64,000 nucleotides of DNA from an uncultured Eubacteriales bacterium. Its GTDB lineage: Bacteria; Bacillota; Clostridia; Lachnospirales; Lachnospiraceae. Under the pieces are notes generated by a model. That model did not search any database, was not told the origin of the DNA, and saw only the letters and a list, made by a program, of their open reading frames with translations. Below, one piece after another: positions 16,902 through 26,589 of the stretch. The stretch spans positions 1 to 64,000 of the forward strand of contig URMF01000014.1 in the NCBI GenBank assembly GCA_900548855.1, written 5' to 3'. The position numbers and the translations under genes are program-made. Numbering within the stretch: position 1 is the first letter of the stretch; the number at the start of each line of letters is the position of its first letter.

Positions 16902-18361
16902 GACAAATCTCCTTCCTGCTGCAGGAAATTATCCAATACTTTAAACTCTGTAACTGCTTTATCATAATTTTCTTTTTGAACTGCCATTTTCAGCCTTAAT
17001 ACTGTACGTTTTACATCCTGAGATGCTTGCTGGGTCAACTGCCGGATGACTTCCATAAAATCCTCTGCCTTTTCCCAATTATCCATTTCAATACAAAGAA
17101 TCAACTTCGACAAATTTTTCTGAAGATTTTTTTGATTTTCTTTTGTTCCATATATTCTAATATTTTCAACTTCCTCATCGGACCTATCCGTGAAGAAGGT
17201 CTCTCCCGGATTATACTTTAAATCATCCGGTTGCTGCAAAACTGCTTCATCTTCCTCGCAAATACCTACCCATATAGAAAATGAGAAATTACTTCCCTTA
17301 TTCTTCTCACTTTCTACTTCAATACTTCCATCCATCAATTCCACAATCTGTTTACATATATTTAAACCAAGACCTGTCCCTCCATACTTTCTGGAAATGG
17401 ATGCATCCACCTGAGAAAAGCTCTGAAACAGTTTATCCCTATCCGCCTTATCAATCCCAATACCAGTATCTGATACAATAAAGAACAATTCCAGCTTGTC
17501 ATCTACTTTAGCTGTCCGGAATACTTCTACCGTAATTCTACCCCATGAAGTAAACTTCTGAGCATTGGATAAAAGATTATTTAAAATCTGCACTATCTTC
17601 AGTTCATCGCCGATGATATATTCTGGTATCTGAGGAGATACCGTCATAAAAAATTCCAGCCCTTTTTCGGTAATTCTGTTAATATGATTAGCCTTTACAT
17701 AATCCATCATATTCCGAAAAGAAAATCTGCGTGGCTCTAACGTAAATTTTCCAGCCTCCAGCTTAGAAAAGTCCAATATATTATTAATAATTTTATTCAT
17801 ATCGCCACAGCAGCGCTCAACAATCCGCAATAACTTTTCCGTTTCACTATCCAGGTCTCTTTCCAAAAGTTCTCTGACATTTCCAAGCACTCCGTTTACC
17901 GGTGTCCGAAGCTCATGGGTCACATTTGCAACAAATTCAGATTTAACCTTCATTGCCTGTTCCGCTTCCTGTTTAATTCGTTCTACTTCTCTACTCAGAA
18001 ACTCTCTTTCCAGAATGTCATTAAACATACATATGTACAATCCCGGTTGGGAATTTGCTTTAATAATTTTGCCCTCTGCCGGAAAACATGTTTTATTCTT
18101 ACGATAAGCAACAAAATTTTGCAACCCTTTTTGCGACTCTTTTTGCAACCCTTTTTCGACATTATCATCAAAATTAATGTCTGGCACTGAAAAGACATTA
18201 GGAAATACATCACCAATCTGCTTGCCGCATAAATCATCATCGTATTCCAGTTTTTGGCGGGCTGTCTCATTCACATAAGAAATTTTTCCCGCAGCATCAA
18301 ACATTATAATCATTTCCAAAGCTTCATTCATGGGAAAAATACTGTTTTCTCCCTGTTGCAT
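16898..18361 (-). CDS. PAS-domain sensor histidine kinase
   Basis: A 487-aa cytoplasmic histidine kinase with no transmembrane segment. The PAS domain is at ~12-120 (ISYVNETARQKLEY ... CMFNDILERE). The DHp helix has His149 in FVANVTHELRTPVNG. The ATPase has N-box NNLLSNAQKF, G1 VSDTGIGID, F-box QSFSQVD and G2 GGTGLGLNI. The C-terminal ~390-487 region is helical and Hpt-sized but has no recognisable HxxKG motif. Residues 70-81 (GLQKESQKGLQ) are encoded by a 12-bp tandem repeat. By operon position it probably phosphorylates the two receiver-HD-GYP proteins, with the stand-alone Hpt as a possible relay. Confidence 0.88.
   Translation of the reverse strand: MQQGENSIFPMNEALEMIIMFDAAGKISYVNETARQKLEYDDDLCGKQIGDVFPNVFSVPDINFDDNVEKGLQKESQKGLQNFVAYRKNKTCFPAEGKIIKANSQPGLYICMFNDILEREFLSREVERIKQEAEQAMKVKSEFVANVTHELRTPVNGVLGNVRELLERDLDSETEKLLRIVERCCGDMNKIINNILDFSKLEAGKFTLEPRRFSFRNMMDYVKANHINRITEKGLEFFMTVSPQIPEYIIGDELKIVQILNNLLSNAQKFTSWGRITVEVFRTAKVDDKLELFFIVSDTGIGIDKADRDKLFQSFSQVDASISRKYGGTGLGLNICKQIVELMDGSIEVESEKNKGSNFSFSIWVGICEEDEAVLQQPDDLKYNPGETFFTDRSDEEVENIRIYGTKENQKNLQKNLSKLILCIEMDNWEKAEDFMEVIRQLTQQASQDVKRTVLRLKMAVQKENYDKAVTEFKVLDNFLQQEGDLS
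18121..18156. repeat. 12-bp tandem repeat, three copies, in a histidine kinase gene
   Basis: Three consecutive 12-mers read GCAACCCTTTTT, GCGACTCTTTTT, GCAACCCTTTTT. The first and third are identical and the middle differs at two positions. The period is a multiple of three, so copy number change would add or remove four residues (KGLQ/KESQ) in the PAS domain without a frameshift. Confidence 0.85.
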
Positions 18362-18392
18362 ATGTATCCCTCCTCAATTGTGGCTAAAAATG

Positions 18393-18420
18393 GGCAACAA
18401 AAACAATTATTTTTGCTGCC
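18393..18420 (-). terminator. Intra-operon hairpin, possible attenuator
   Basis: On the minus strand, GGCAGCAAAAA (18410-18420) pairs with TTTTTGTTGCC (18393-18403) around a 6-nt loop, followed by CATTTTTAG. It lies 12 bp after the stop of the second receiver-HD-GYP gene and upstream of the histidine kinase gene. It may act as a leaky terminator that lowers expression of the distal chemosensory genes. Confidence 0.55.
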
Positions 18421-18431
18421 TATTTCCGAAC

Positions 18432-19517
18432 TCACGATGAAAAATCAAACATCTTAATCACTTCCACAATATTAAAGAAATCTTCTTTGGCAAGAGCAAA
18501 ACATTCCAATACATCCGGTGAAAATTGTCCACATTCACCGTTCATAATCATATTATATGCAATGTTGTTGGCATACATGCTCTTATATACTCTAGGACTT
18601 ACCAAAGCATCATAAACATCCGCAATGGCAACAATATGGGCACTTATCGGTATTTCCTCCCCTGCCAGATGATCCGGATATCCGTTACCATCCCATCTTT
18701 CATGGTGATAACGGCATATATCATAACAATACTGATAAAATTCACCAGTCTGGTTTTCACGGAATTTTTCTAAGACTTCACAACCAATTGTAGTATGTGT
18801 TTTCATAATTTCGAATTCTTCCGCTGTCAAACGACCCGGTTTTAAAAGAATGGAATCTGGAATTCCAATCTTACCAATATCATGTAACGCCGCTGCCCTG
18901 CAAATCTCATCTACCTGCTGCTGCGTCAACCCATATTCAGGGAAATATTTCGTCAAATATTTTAATAATATTCTAGTAAAATATTTAATACGCTTGATAT
19001 GCTCACCAGTCTCAAGGTTTCTGAATTCCACTACCGAACTAAGCGCATCAATCATAAATTCATTACTTTCACGGATTTTCTTTTCCTTCTCCAGGATTGC
19101 CTTCTCCTGCTCCTTAATACGTTCTTCCATATGGTGCTTATTCTGATATAATTCAATAATATTCTGTGCTCTCCGCTGTACAATATGCGGATAAAATGGC
19201 TTATGTATTACATCAGCAACACCAAAAGAATAAGCCTGTTCTTCACTGTTAAGAACCGTCTCACCGGTAATCAAAATCACCGGAAACTTTTCTAACAAAT
19301 CTCTTTTTTTCAAATAATTCAATACTTCAAAGCCATCCATTACAGGCATTATGACATCCAGTAGAATTAATACGATATTTTGATTATTCTCAATTTGATT
19401 CGCTGCTTCCATTCCATCAGACGCTTCAATAATGTCATAATCGTTTTGAAATACTCCCTTTAATATCTCACGGTTTACTTCTTCATCATCAACAATCAAT
19501 ATCTGCTGTTTGTCCAT
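18432..19517 (-). CDS. Receiver plus HD-GYP c-di-GMP phosphodiesterase
   Basis: A 361-aa protein with a receiver domain at ~5-120 (acceptor Asp54 in LLDVIMPVMDG, Lys in VIHKPF). A coiled-coil linker (EERIKEQEKAILEKEKKIRE) leads to an HD-GYP domain (~160-345). Catalytic signatures are complete: HIKRIKYFT, LHDIGKIGIPD, THTTIGCEVLE, HHERWDGNGYP and AIADVYDALVSPR. It should therefore hydrolyse cyclic di-GMP under control of phosphorylation. It is followed by an attenuator-like hairpin and the PAS histidine kinase. A diverged paralogue lacking the HD histidine is two genes downstream. Confidence 0.9.
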   Translation of the reverse strand: MDKQQILIVDDEEVNREILKGVFQNDYDIIEASDGMEAANQIENNQNIVLILLDVIMPVMDGFEVLNYLKKRDLLEKFPVILITGETVLNSEEQAYSFGVADVIHKPFYPHIVQRRAQNIIELYQNKHHMEERIKEQEKAILEKEKKIRESNEFMIDALSSVVEFRNLETGEHIKRIKYFTRILLKYLTKYFPEYGLTQQQVDEICRAAALHDIGKIGIPDSILLKPGRLTAEEFEIMKTHTTIGCEVLEKFRENQTGEFYQYCYDICRYHHERWDGNGYPDHLAGEEIPISAHIVAIADVYDALVSPRVYKSMYANNIAYNMIMNGECGQFSPDVLECFALAKEDFFNIVEVIKMFDFSS

Positions 19518-19577
19518 TCTGATTCCTCCCCTATTTGTTTATAACCCTTCATCAATCCTGTTCTGTGAAAATTAGAT

Positions 19578-19952
19578 TTATTGTCTGTTCTCCTCAATGA
19601 TTTTCCGGATTGCTTCATATGCCTCCTGAAGCTGCTTTTTATATTCATCCAGCTTGGCATCCGTATTTTCCTCTACCGGCTTATTTCTCAGCAATTCCGT
19701 TATCTGCGAGGCAGCGGCACGTACATGTTCAATTCCCAGATTAGCAGCCACTCCCTTTAAACTATGTGCACTTTTAAAGGTTTCTTCATAATCTCGTTTT
19801 TCTATATTTTCAATTACACCTTCATAATTTTTATCATCTATAAATTTCACAAGAAATTTTATATACATTGCTTCATTTCCTAAAAAACGTTTTAAAACTG
19901 TATCCACATCTGTACCGTTTTCTTCTAAGCTTTTTCTAAATTTCTCATCCAT
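19578..19952 (-). CDS. Stand-alone histidine phosphotransfer (Hpt) protein
   Basis: A 124-aa four-helix Hpt domain with phospho-acceptor His63 in the consensus AHSLKGVAANLG. No other domain is present. Such proteins shuttle phosphate between a hybrid kinase receiver and a final response regulator. It is the first gene of the cluster with the promoter at 20072-20100. Likely partners are the receiver-HD-GYP proteins and perhaps the hybrid kinase encoded at 58920-60740. Confidence 0.88.
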   Translation of the reverse strand: MDEKFRKSLEENGTDVDTVLKRFLGNEAMYIKFLVKFIDDKNYEGVIENIEKRDYEETFKSAHSLKGVAANLGIEHVRAAASQITELLRNKPVEENTDAKLDEYKKQLQEAYEAIRKIIEENRQ

Positions 19953-20071
19953 TCTTCTTTTTTCCCTTTTCTCTTTGGCGTATAAAACCGGATAAAATGT
20001 TATTCAAAATAGGAAAAGTCGATTTTTTATTAGAATAACAGATTCCTGTTAATCAAAGCCGACCCTTTAAT

Positions 20072-20100
20072 AGAATACCATGTTCTTTCCTTCATGTCAA
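20072..20100 (-). promoter_or_regulatory. Promoter of the chemosensory cluster
   Basis: Minus-strand -35 TTGACA (20095-20100), 17-nt spacer, -10 TATTCT (20072-20077), about 120 bp upstream of the hpt gene. Downstream in the leader, around 20037-20050, a small inverted repeat (AACAG-N4-CTGTT) could be an operator. No sigma-D motility promoter is recognised. Confidence 0.6.
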
Positions 20101-20131
20101 ACTTGAATTCCTTATTTTCACTGTACTTTTT

Positions 20132-20170
20132 TATAATAAGAAAGGTGGCAGAATATATTATCTGCCACCT
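20132..20170 (-). terminator. Rho-independent terminator of gyrA
   Basis: AGGTGGCAGA (20143-20152) and TCTGCCACCT (20161-20170) form a 10-bp stem with an 8-nt loop, followed on the minus strand by TTCTTATTATAA. It begins 5 bp after the gyrA stop codon. Confidence 0.88.
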
Positions 20171-20175
20171 GAAAA

Positions 20176-22686
20176 TTATTTATTTTCTTTTTCTTCCTTT
20201 TCCTGCTCTGCCTCAAATTCTGCAATGCTGTCTTCCGGAGATTTATCCCGGACCTTAGCAATGGAAGCAACCATAATATCCTTTGCCTCATCCATCTTCA
20301 TCAACTTCACCCCGGAAGTAATTCTTCCAAGCTCAGAAATAGAATCACACTCTAACCGGATTACTATTCCTTCTGTAGAAATCAGCATAATTTCATTATC
20401 ATCATTTACTGCTTTCATTCCTACTACATTTCCTGTCTTGGAATTAATTTTATAACATTTCACACCCTTTCCACCACGTCTTTGAGGTGTAAATTCTTCC
20501 ATAGAAGTACGTTTGCCCATACCCTTCTCTGATACAATTAACAAATCATCGCCCTGGGTATCCATCTGCATACCGATAATTTCATCACCAGGAGATAAAT
20601 TCATACCGATAACACCCTGAGAGGTTCTTCCGGTACTTCTTACATCCGTTTCATTAAATCGGATACACATACCAAGCTTTGTTACCATAATAATATCTTT
20701 TGTATTATCTGTGGCTTTTACTTCAATCAGTTCATCCCCATCTTTTAATGTAATGGCAGCAAGTCCTGTCTTACGAACATTTGCATATTCCGTAATCTTT
20801 GTTTTCTTTACAATACCATTCTTGGTAGCCATAAATAAATATTTGCCTTCTTCATATTTCTTAAGGGCAATTACCGCCGTAATCTTTTCACCAGGATTTA
20901 ACTGAAGAAGATTTACGATAGCTGTTCCCCTTGAGGTTCTGGCAGATTCCGGAATCTCATAAGCCTTCATCCGATACACCTTACCACTGTTGGTAAAGAA
21001 CATCAGATAATGATGGGTTGTGGTCATAAATAAATCTTCAATAAAATCATCTTCAATGGTAGACATTCCTTTAATACCTTTTCCACCACGATGCTGAGCC
21101 CTGAAATTATCAATAGTCATTCTCTTAATATAACCAAGCTTTGTCATTGTAATTACTGTATTTTCTTTTTTAATCAGGTCTTCAATGGTAATATCATCAT
21201 CATCAAATCCAATGGAAGTTCTTCTATCATCACCATACTTTGTGGCAATAATTAGAATTTCCTCCTTGATAACACCTAATAATTTATGTTCATCTGCCAG
21301 AATTGCTTTCAATTCTGCAATCCGTTCCATTAATTCTCTATATTCTGCTTCCAGTTTCTCTCTTTCCAGACCGGTAAGAGCACGAAGACGCATATCCACA
21401 ATTGCCTGAGCCTGGGCATCTGAAAGTTTAAACTCTTTTATTAAATTTTCCTTTGCTTCTGAAACATTTTTAGAAGAGCGGATAATCTCAATCACACGGT
21501 CAATATTATCCAGTGCAATTAACAATCCCTCTAAAATATGAGCACGTTCTTCTGCCTTATTTAATTCAAATTTTGTACGTCTGGTAATAACATCCTTTTG
21601 ATGATTCAGATAATGCTTCAACATCTCCAGAATATTTAATACCTTTGGTTGACCATTTACCAGGGCAAGCATGATAACACCGAAACTGTCCTGAAGCTGA
21701 GTATGTTTATAAAGCTGATTCAAAACCACATTTGCATTGGTATCACGTTTCAATTCAATGGCAATTCGCATACCTTCTCTGGAGGATTCATCACGAAGCT
21801 CTGCAATTCCTTCAATCTTTTTTTCCTTAACCAGGTTTGCAATATTCTGGATTAACCTTGCCTTATTTACCATATATGGGAGCTCTGTGACAACAATTCT
21901 CTGTTTACCATTTGCCATTGGTTCGATATCTGTAACAGAACGAATTTTAATTTTACCACGTCCGGTACGGTAAGCATCCTCTATACCTTGGTGTCCTAAA
22001 ATAGTAGCTCCTGTTGGAAAATCAGGACCTTTTATAATATCTAATATTTCATCAATTTCTGTTTCTCTGTTTTCCTGTACATAATTATCTATAATCTTGA
22101 CAACCGCATTAATTACTTCGCGAAGATTATGAGGAGGGATATTAGTTGCCATACCTACCGCAATACCACCGGTACCATTTACTAAGAGATTTGGATAACG
22201 GGAAGGAAGAACTACCGGCTCCTTTTCTGTCTCATCAAAGTTAGGTGCAAAATCAACTGTATCCTTATTGATATCTGCTAACATTTCCATAGAAATTTTG
22301 GAAAGCCTTGCCTCTGTATATCGCATTGCAGCTGCACCATCACCATCCACAGAACCAAAATTTCCATGTCCATCTACCAGTGGATATCTGGTATTCCAAT
22401 CCTGGGCAAGCTTTACTAATGCATCATAAATGGAGCTGTCTCCATGAGGATGATACTTACCCATTGTATCACCGACAATACGGGCACATTTACGGTGTGG
22501 CTTGTCCGGACCATTATTCAATTCAATCATAGAATATAAAATTCTTCTCTGAACTGGCTTTAAGCCATCCCTGATATCCGGTAAAGCACGGGAAGTGATA
22601 ACACTCATGGCATAATCTATATAATAATTTTCCATGGTTTTTTTAAGGTCAACTTCATTCACCTTATCAAAAATATTGTCTTCCAT
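20176..22686 (-). CDS. gyrA: DNA gyrase subunit A
   Basis: An 836-aa breakage-reunion subunit of DNA gyrase. The catalytic Tyr is Tyr123 in [11 protein letters not shown]. The quinolone-resistance region reads [12 protein letters not shown] with Ser84 and Asp88 in the sensitive-type states (E. coli Ser83/Asp87 equivalents). The C-terminal beta-pinwheel starts at the GyrA-box QHRGGKG and has a second PQRRGGKG blade. I start at MEDNIF because AAGGAGAAAAGA lies directly upstream; the in-frame start 21 bp earlier has no site. The acidic tail ([12 protein letters not shown]) is typical. It works with GyrB encoded upstream across a structured 185-bp gap. Confidence 0.97.
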   Translation of the reverse strand: MEDNIFDKVNEVDLKKTMENYYIDYAMSVITSRALPDIRDGLKPVQRRILYSMIELNNGPDKPHRKCARIVGDTMGKYHPHGDSSIYDALVKLAQDWNTRYPLVDGHGNFGSVDGDGAAAMRYTEARLSKISMEMLADINKDTVDFAPNFDETEKEPVVLPSRYPNLLVNGTGGIAVGMATNIPPHNLREVINAVVKIIDNYVQENRETEIDEILDIIKGPDFPTGATILGHQGIEDAYRTGRGKIKIRSVTDIEPMANGKQRIVVTELPYMVNKARLIQNIANLVKEKKIEGIAELRDESSREGMRIAIELKRDTNANVVLNQLYKHTQLQDSFGVIMLALVNGQPKVLNILEMLKHYLNHQKDVITRRTKFELNKAEERAHILEGLLIALDNIDRVIEIIRSSKNVSEAKENLIKEFKLSDAQAQAIVDMRLRALTGLEREKLEAEYRELMERIAELKAILADEHKLLGVIKEEILIIATKYGDDRRTSIGFDDDDITIEDLIKKENTVITMTKLGYIKRMTIDNFRAQHRGGKGIKGMSTIEDDFIEDLFMTTTHHYLMFFTNSGKVYRMKAYEIPESARTSRGTAIVNLLQLNPGEKITAVIALKKYEEGKYLFMATKNGIVKKTKITEYANVRKTGLAAITLKDGDELIEVKATDNTKDIIMVTKLGMCIRFNETDVRSTGRTSQGVIGMNLSPGDEIIGMQMDTQGDDLLIVSEKGMGKRTSMEEFTPQRRGGKGVKCYKINSKTGNVVGMKAVNDDNEIMLISTEGIVIRLECDSISELGRITSGVKLMKMDEAKDIMVASIAKVRDKSPEDSIAEFEAEQEKEEKENK

Positions 22687-22803
22687 TCTTTTCTCCTTTT
22701 TTTTCAATTTCTTCTACTACTTAATAAATTAATGTACTATAATTCTTTCTATATTCTTATAAAAATATCTAATGCAAATATTTATTATATATTTGAGTAA
22801 CCA

Positions 22804-22858
22804 GCTTAGAGTAGATATAAATGATTTACAAAGAGGGACATTTATATCTACTCTAAGC
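22804..22858. repeat. 20-bp perfect inverted repeat between gyrB and gyrA
   Basis: Positions 22804-22823 and 22839-22858 are perfect reverse complements around a 15-nt loop. No U-tract follows on either strand, so it is not a standard terminator. The loop contains AAAGAGG (22830-22836), which is complementary to CCTCTTT at 22861-22867 just outside the stem, offering an alternative pairing. It lies in the gyrB-to-gyrA transcript. A role in mRNA processing, stability or supercoiling-sensitive extrusion is speculation. Confidence 0.85.
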
Positions 22859-22871
22859 GTCCTCTTTAATA

Positions 22872-24794
22872 TCACACATCCAGATTCTTTACAAATTTTG
22901 CATTTTCCTCAATAAATTCACGTCTTGGTTCTACCTTATCACCCATTAATGTATTAAAGGTTAAATCAATTTCTGCTTCATTATCATCTTCTATTCCAAC
23001 ACGAAGTAAAATTCTATGTTCCGGGTCCATAGTAGTATCCCAGAGCTGGGACGCATCCATTTCTCCAAGACCTTTATAACGCTGAATCTTATTATTCTGG
23101 TCTCTTCCCACTTCTTTTAAAATATCGTCCAGTTCTTCATCACTATACGCATACCATACTTTTTTATTTTTTTCCAGCTTATAAAGTGGCGGCTGTGCCA
23201 GATACACATATCCCTGACGAATCAGTTCCGGCATAAAGCGGTAAAAGAAAGTAAGCATCAATGTCGCGATATGAGCACCATCCACATCCGCATCTGTCAT
23301 AATAATAATTTTGTGATAACGAAGCTTCGTAATATCAAAATTCTCATGAATTCCGGTACCAAATGCTGTAATCATCGCCTTAATTTCTTCATTTCCCAAA
23401 ATTCTGTCAATTCTTGCTTTTTCTACATTCAATATTTTACCACGAAGCGGAAGAATTGCCTGTGTTGCACGGGAGCGGGCAGTCTTTGCAGACCCACCCG
23501 CAGAGTCCCCCTCTACAATATAAATTTCACAATTTTCCGGATTCTTATCGGAACAATCTGCCAGCTTTCCAGGAAGAGCCATAGAATCATTTAATGTAGA
23601 TTTTCTTGCCACATCTCTTGCTTTACGGGCTGCAATTCTTGCTCTTTGTGCCTGAATTGCCTTATTTATAATAATCTTTGCAACTTTTGGATTCAATTCC
23701 AAAAAAATAGTAAGCTGTTCTGTCACAACATTATCTACAGCAGTTCTCGCCTCAGAGTTACCAAGTTTAATCTTAGTCTGGCTTTCAAACTGAGGATCTC
23801 CAATTTTAATACTTACAATAGCAGCAAGACCTTCTCTTAAATCATCACCAGATAGATTATCCTCGTTATCTTTAAGCATTTTATTATTTCTTGCATAGTC
23901 ATTAAATACCTTTGTAATAGCAGAACGGAAACCTGTCAAATGCGTACCACCTTCTACTGTACCGATATTATTTACAAAAGTATAAACAGACTCGCTATAA
24001 GAACTGTTATGCTGAAGTGCAACCTCCACCACAACACCATCTTTTTCTCCTTCACAATAAATAATTTTATCATATAAAGGATCCTTATGACGGTTAATAT
24101 ATTCTACAAATTCCTTAATTCCACCTTCATAATGAAATTCTCTTTCTTTTTCTTTACCGGCACGCTTATCACTTAAAGTAATTTTAAGTCCCTTTGTCAA
24201 AAATGCCATTTCACGAAGTCTGGTACGCAGAGTATCAAAATCAAATTCCAATGTTTCAAAAATTGTAGCGTCCGGCATAAAGGTTATCTTAGTTCCTTTT
24301 TTTCTTGTATTACCGATAACCTCTAACGGATGAATAATCTTACCTTTTTCGTAACGCTGCTTGTGAACCTTACCATCACGACAAATTTCAACCTCTAACC
24401 AATCTGAAAGCGCATTTACAACGGAAGCTCCCACACCATGAAGACCACCTGCTACCTTATAGCCTCCACCACCAAATTTACCACCGGCATGAAGCATGGT
24501 AAACACAACATCTACTGCCGGAATTCCTGCTTTTTCCTGGATTCCTGTGGGAATACCACGTCCATTATCTACAACCGTTACAGAATTATCCTTGTTAATT
24601 GTAACTTTAATATCATCACAATATCCTGCCAATGCTTCATCTACAGCATTATCTACAATCTCATATACCAGGTGATGCAAACCTTTTTCAGAGGTTGTAC
24701 CAATATACATACCAGGTCTTTTACGAACTGCTTCCAAACCCTCTAAAATTTGAATCTGTTCGGCACCATATTCCTGTTCATTTTTCTTTCCCAT
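22872..24794 (-). CDS. gyrB: DNA gyrase subunit B
   Basis: A 640-aa ATPase subunit of gyrase. The GHKL ATPase domain begins [15 protein letters not shown] and includes [14 protein letters not shown] and [13 protein letters not shown]. The Toprim domain has [13 protein letters not shown] and the metal-binding [10 protein letters not shown]. The C-terminal [10 protein letters not shown] motif is present. The length fits the short Gram-positive form. AGGAGG precedes the ATG. It sits in the canonical origin order after recF and before gyrA, acting with GyrA to introduce negative supercoils. Confidence 0.98.
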   Translation of the reverse strand: MGKKNEQEYGAEQIQILEGLEAVRKRPGMYIGTTSEKGLHHLVYEIVDNAVDEALAGYCDDIKVTINKDNSVTVVDNGRGIPTGIQEKAGIPAVDVVFTMLHAGGKFGGGGYKVAGGLHGVGASVVNALSDWLEVEICRDGKVHKQRYEKGKIIHPLEVIGNTRKKGTKITFMPDATIFETLEFDFDTLRTRLREMAFLTKGLKITLSDKRAGKEKEREFHYEGGIKEFVEYINRHKDPLYDKIIYCEGEKDGVVVEVALQHNSSYSESVYTFVNNIGTVEGGTHLTGFRSAITKVFNDYARNNKMLKDNEDNLSGDDLREGLAAIVSIKIGDPQFESQTKIKLGNSEARTAVDNVVTEQLTIFLELNPKVAKIIINKAIQAQRARIAARKARDVARKSTLNDSMALPGKLADCSDKNPENCEIYIVEGDSAGGSAKTARSRATQAILPLRGKILNVEKARIDRILGNEEIKAMITAFGTGIHENFDITKLRYHKIIIMTDADVDGAHIATLMLTFFYRFMPELIRQGYVYLAQPPLYKLEKNKKVWYAYSDEELDDILKEVGRDQNNKIQRYKGLGEMDASQLWDTTMDPEHRILLRVGIEDDNEAEIDLTFNTLMGDKVEPRREFIEENAKFVKNLDV

Positions 24795-24874
24795 TTCTTT
24801 CCTCCTAATATTTTTAATATATAATTTTTTTTAAATTATATATTTACAATCATTTTAAACAATAAATAATATTT

Positions 24875-25966
24875 TCAATTAATCTTAAATACATCAACCA
24901 TCCCATTCGTCACTTTATATATCTGATTAATATGTAATCTTGATTTTATAAAATCATCATAACCAGTACAGGTTACAATTGTCTGAATTTCCTTTATACT
25001 ATCCAGCAGATAATTTTTACGACTGCTATCCAGTTCACTCATCACATCATCTAATAAAAGAATAGGTGTATCATGGATTATTGACTTTACCAGCTCTATT
25101 TCTGCCAGCTTCAAGGATAAAGCAGCTGTTCTCTGCTGTCCCTGAGAACCAAATTTTCTTACATCAATTCCATTAATATAAAAACACATATCATCTCTAT
25201 GAGGACCTGTCTGTGTAGACTGGTATTTTAAATCCATTTCTCTTTTAGAACGCATCATATTTTCATAATCCTCTATTGTCACATTCTTTTCATAACCAAT
25301 TTCAATGGATTCTTTTTCTCCAGTTAAATGATGATGAATACCTTTTACCATATCATTTAACTGTTTAATAAAAAGTTCTCTTTCTTCTATGATACATTTA
25401 CCATATTCCATCAGGCAGGTATCCCACATATCCAGAGTATCCTTTACCTTAGGATTAAATGCAATTTGTTTTAACAATGTATTTCTCTGATTCAATGCTT
25501 TATTATAATTCACATAATTATAATAATATAATTTATTTAACTGGCAGAGTTCTAAATTTATGAATCTTCTTCTTTCAGAAGGGGCATTCTTTATAATACT
25601 TAAATCCTCCGGTGAAAAAAATATCATGTGAATCATTCCAAATAATTGTCCACTTTTTTTGATACTTTGTCCATCTATGGCCACACCTTTGGTTTTATTT
25701 TTCCGAAGATGCATATCAATGCGATGCCCTACCTCATGCTTTGTAAGATTAAGCCTTATATGAGCTTCCTCTTCTCCAAACTGTATCATATCCCTGTCCT
25801 TGCTTCCACGGTGGGATTTTGTGGTTCCAGATAAGTAGACCGCCTCTAAAATATTGGTTTTTCCCTGAGCATTATCTCCATAAAGAATTGTAATTCCCGG
25901 ATCAAATGCGATTGACAAATCATTGTAATTTCTATAATGACTGAGCTCTAGCGAATTAATATACAT
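24875..25966 (-). CDS. recF: DNA replication and repair protein RecF
   Basis: A 363-aa SMC-like ATPase that loads RecA at gaps through RecO/RecR. The N-terminal LELSHYRNY motif and Walker A GDNAQGKTNILEA are followed by the ABC signature region SQGQQRTAALSLKLAE and the Walker B LLLDDVMSELD. The gene order S4 protein, recF, gyrB is standard for Firmicutes. The small gene often found between recF and gyrB (remB/DUF370) is absent; only an ~80-bp AT-rich gap remains. Confidence 0.96.
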   Translation of the reverse strand: MYINSLELSHYRNYNDLSIAFDPGITILYGDNAQGKTNILEAVYLSGTTKSHRGSKDRDMIQFGEEEAHIRLNLTKHEVGHRIDMHLRKNKTKGVAIDGQSIKKSGQLFGMIHMIFFSPEDLSIIKNAPSERRRFINLELCQLNKLYYYNYVNYNKALNQRNTLLKQIAFNPKVKDTLDMWDTCLMEYGKCIIEERELFIKQLNDMVKGIHHHLTGEKESIEIGYEKNVTIEDYENMMRSKREMDLKYQSTQTGPHRDDMCFYINGIDVRKFGSQGQQRTAALSLKLAEIELVKSIIHDTPILLLDDVMSELDSSRKNYLLDSIKEIQTIVTCTGYDDFIKSRLHINQIYKVTNGMVDVFKIN

Positions 25967-26010
25967 ACTACCATACCTTAATAAACCAACATTTTTATCA
26001 AAATGTGAAG

Positions 26011-26226
26011 CTATCTTATAACCTTTATCTGTTCACCATTAAATTCAACAATCATACCATCATAAAGCTTTCGCCGATATCTGGATTCTACTTCTCCATC
26101 TACTTTTACCAATCCTTCATCAATGACCTCTTTTGCCATTGCTCCGGATTCTACCAGATTCAAAGCTTTTAAAAGCTGGCTTAAATTGATAAATTCATCT
26201 TTTTCCCTTAATTTTAATGTTTCCAT
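26011..26226 (-). CDS. S4-domain RNA-binding protein (YaaA/RlbA-like)
   Basis: A 71-aa protein consisting of one S4 RNA-binding domain: FINLSQLLKALNLVESGAMAKEVIDEG (quoted in part: LSQLLKALNLVESG), then VKVDGEVESRYRRKLYDGMIV. It belongs to the small family encoded between dnaN and recF in most Firmicutes and is thought to bind RNA or ribosomal particles. It lies 44 bp before recF on the same strand. Confidence 0.9.
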   Translation of the reverse strand: METLKLREKDEFINLSQLLKALNLVESGAMAKEVIDEGLVKVDGEVESRYRRKLYDGMIVEFNGEQIKVIR

Positions 26227-26235
26227 ATCTGCCTC

Positions 26236-26559
26236 TTATCTTTTATTTTCTCTATCCATCCTTTTACCTAAATTATAATAAAAATAACCAATACAAATAA
26301 AGGTAATTCCAATACAAATAGTAGTAGAAGATCCTCCTCCAAAAAATATTTCCAAAATTCCGGCAATTGCTGCTATAATACCGGATATCTTACATTTTTT
26401 TCCACTTTTTTGCTGTTTTTCCTGTAATTTTTTTTGCTTCTTTCTATTTTTTTCTCCCTTTTTTCTAGCCTGCTCTCTCATTTTTTCTAATTTTTCATCT
26501 GAGATAGTATCAAGAGCTTCTTTTTCTTCATTTTCCTGTATATTTTGATTTTCTTCCAT
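26236..26559 (-). CDS. Small membrane protein of unknown function in the dnaN-recF interval
   Basis: A 107-aa protein not recognised as a known family. The first ~50 residues are highly charged and predicted coiled coil (EKLEKMREQARKKGEKNRKK). Two hydrophobic segments follow at about 58-74 (ISGIIAAIAGILEIFF) and 81-96 (TICIGITFICIGYFYY), joined by a GGGSS turn. It has a good ribosome-binding site (TTGGAGG) and is spaced 9 bp from the S4 gene and 30 bp from dnaN, so it is part of the dnaN transcription unit. Its location is unusual because this string normally holds only soluble replication proteins. Confidence 0.75.
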   Translation of the reverse strand: MEENQNIQENEEKEALDTISDEKLEKMREQARKKGEKNRKKQKKLQEKQQKSGKKCKISGIIAAIAGILEIFFGGGSSTTICIGITFICIGYFYYNLGKRMDRENKR

Positions 26560-26589
26560 AATCTGCCTCCAATATCTTATTTAGGCATT

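Noticed and set aside
22804..22867. A true pseudoknot with both stem and loop pairing formed at once
   Set aside because: The 20-bp stem separates loop and outside segment by too great a distance for the 2-3 nt linker; only alternative folds are plausible.
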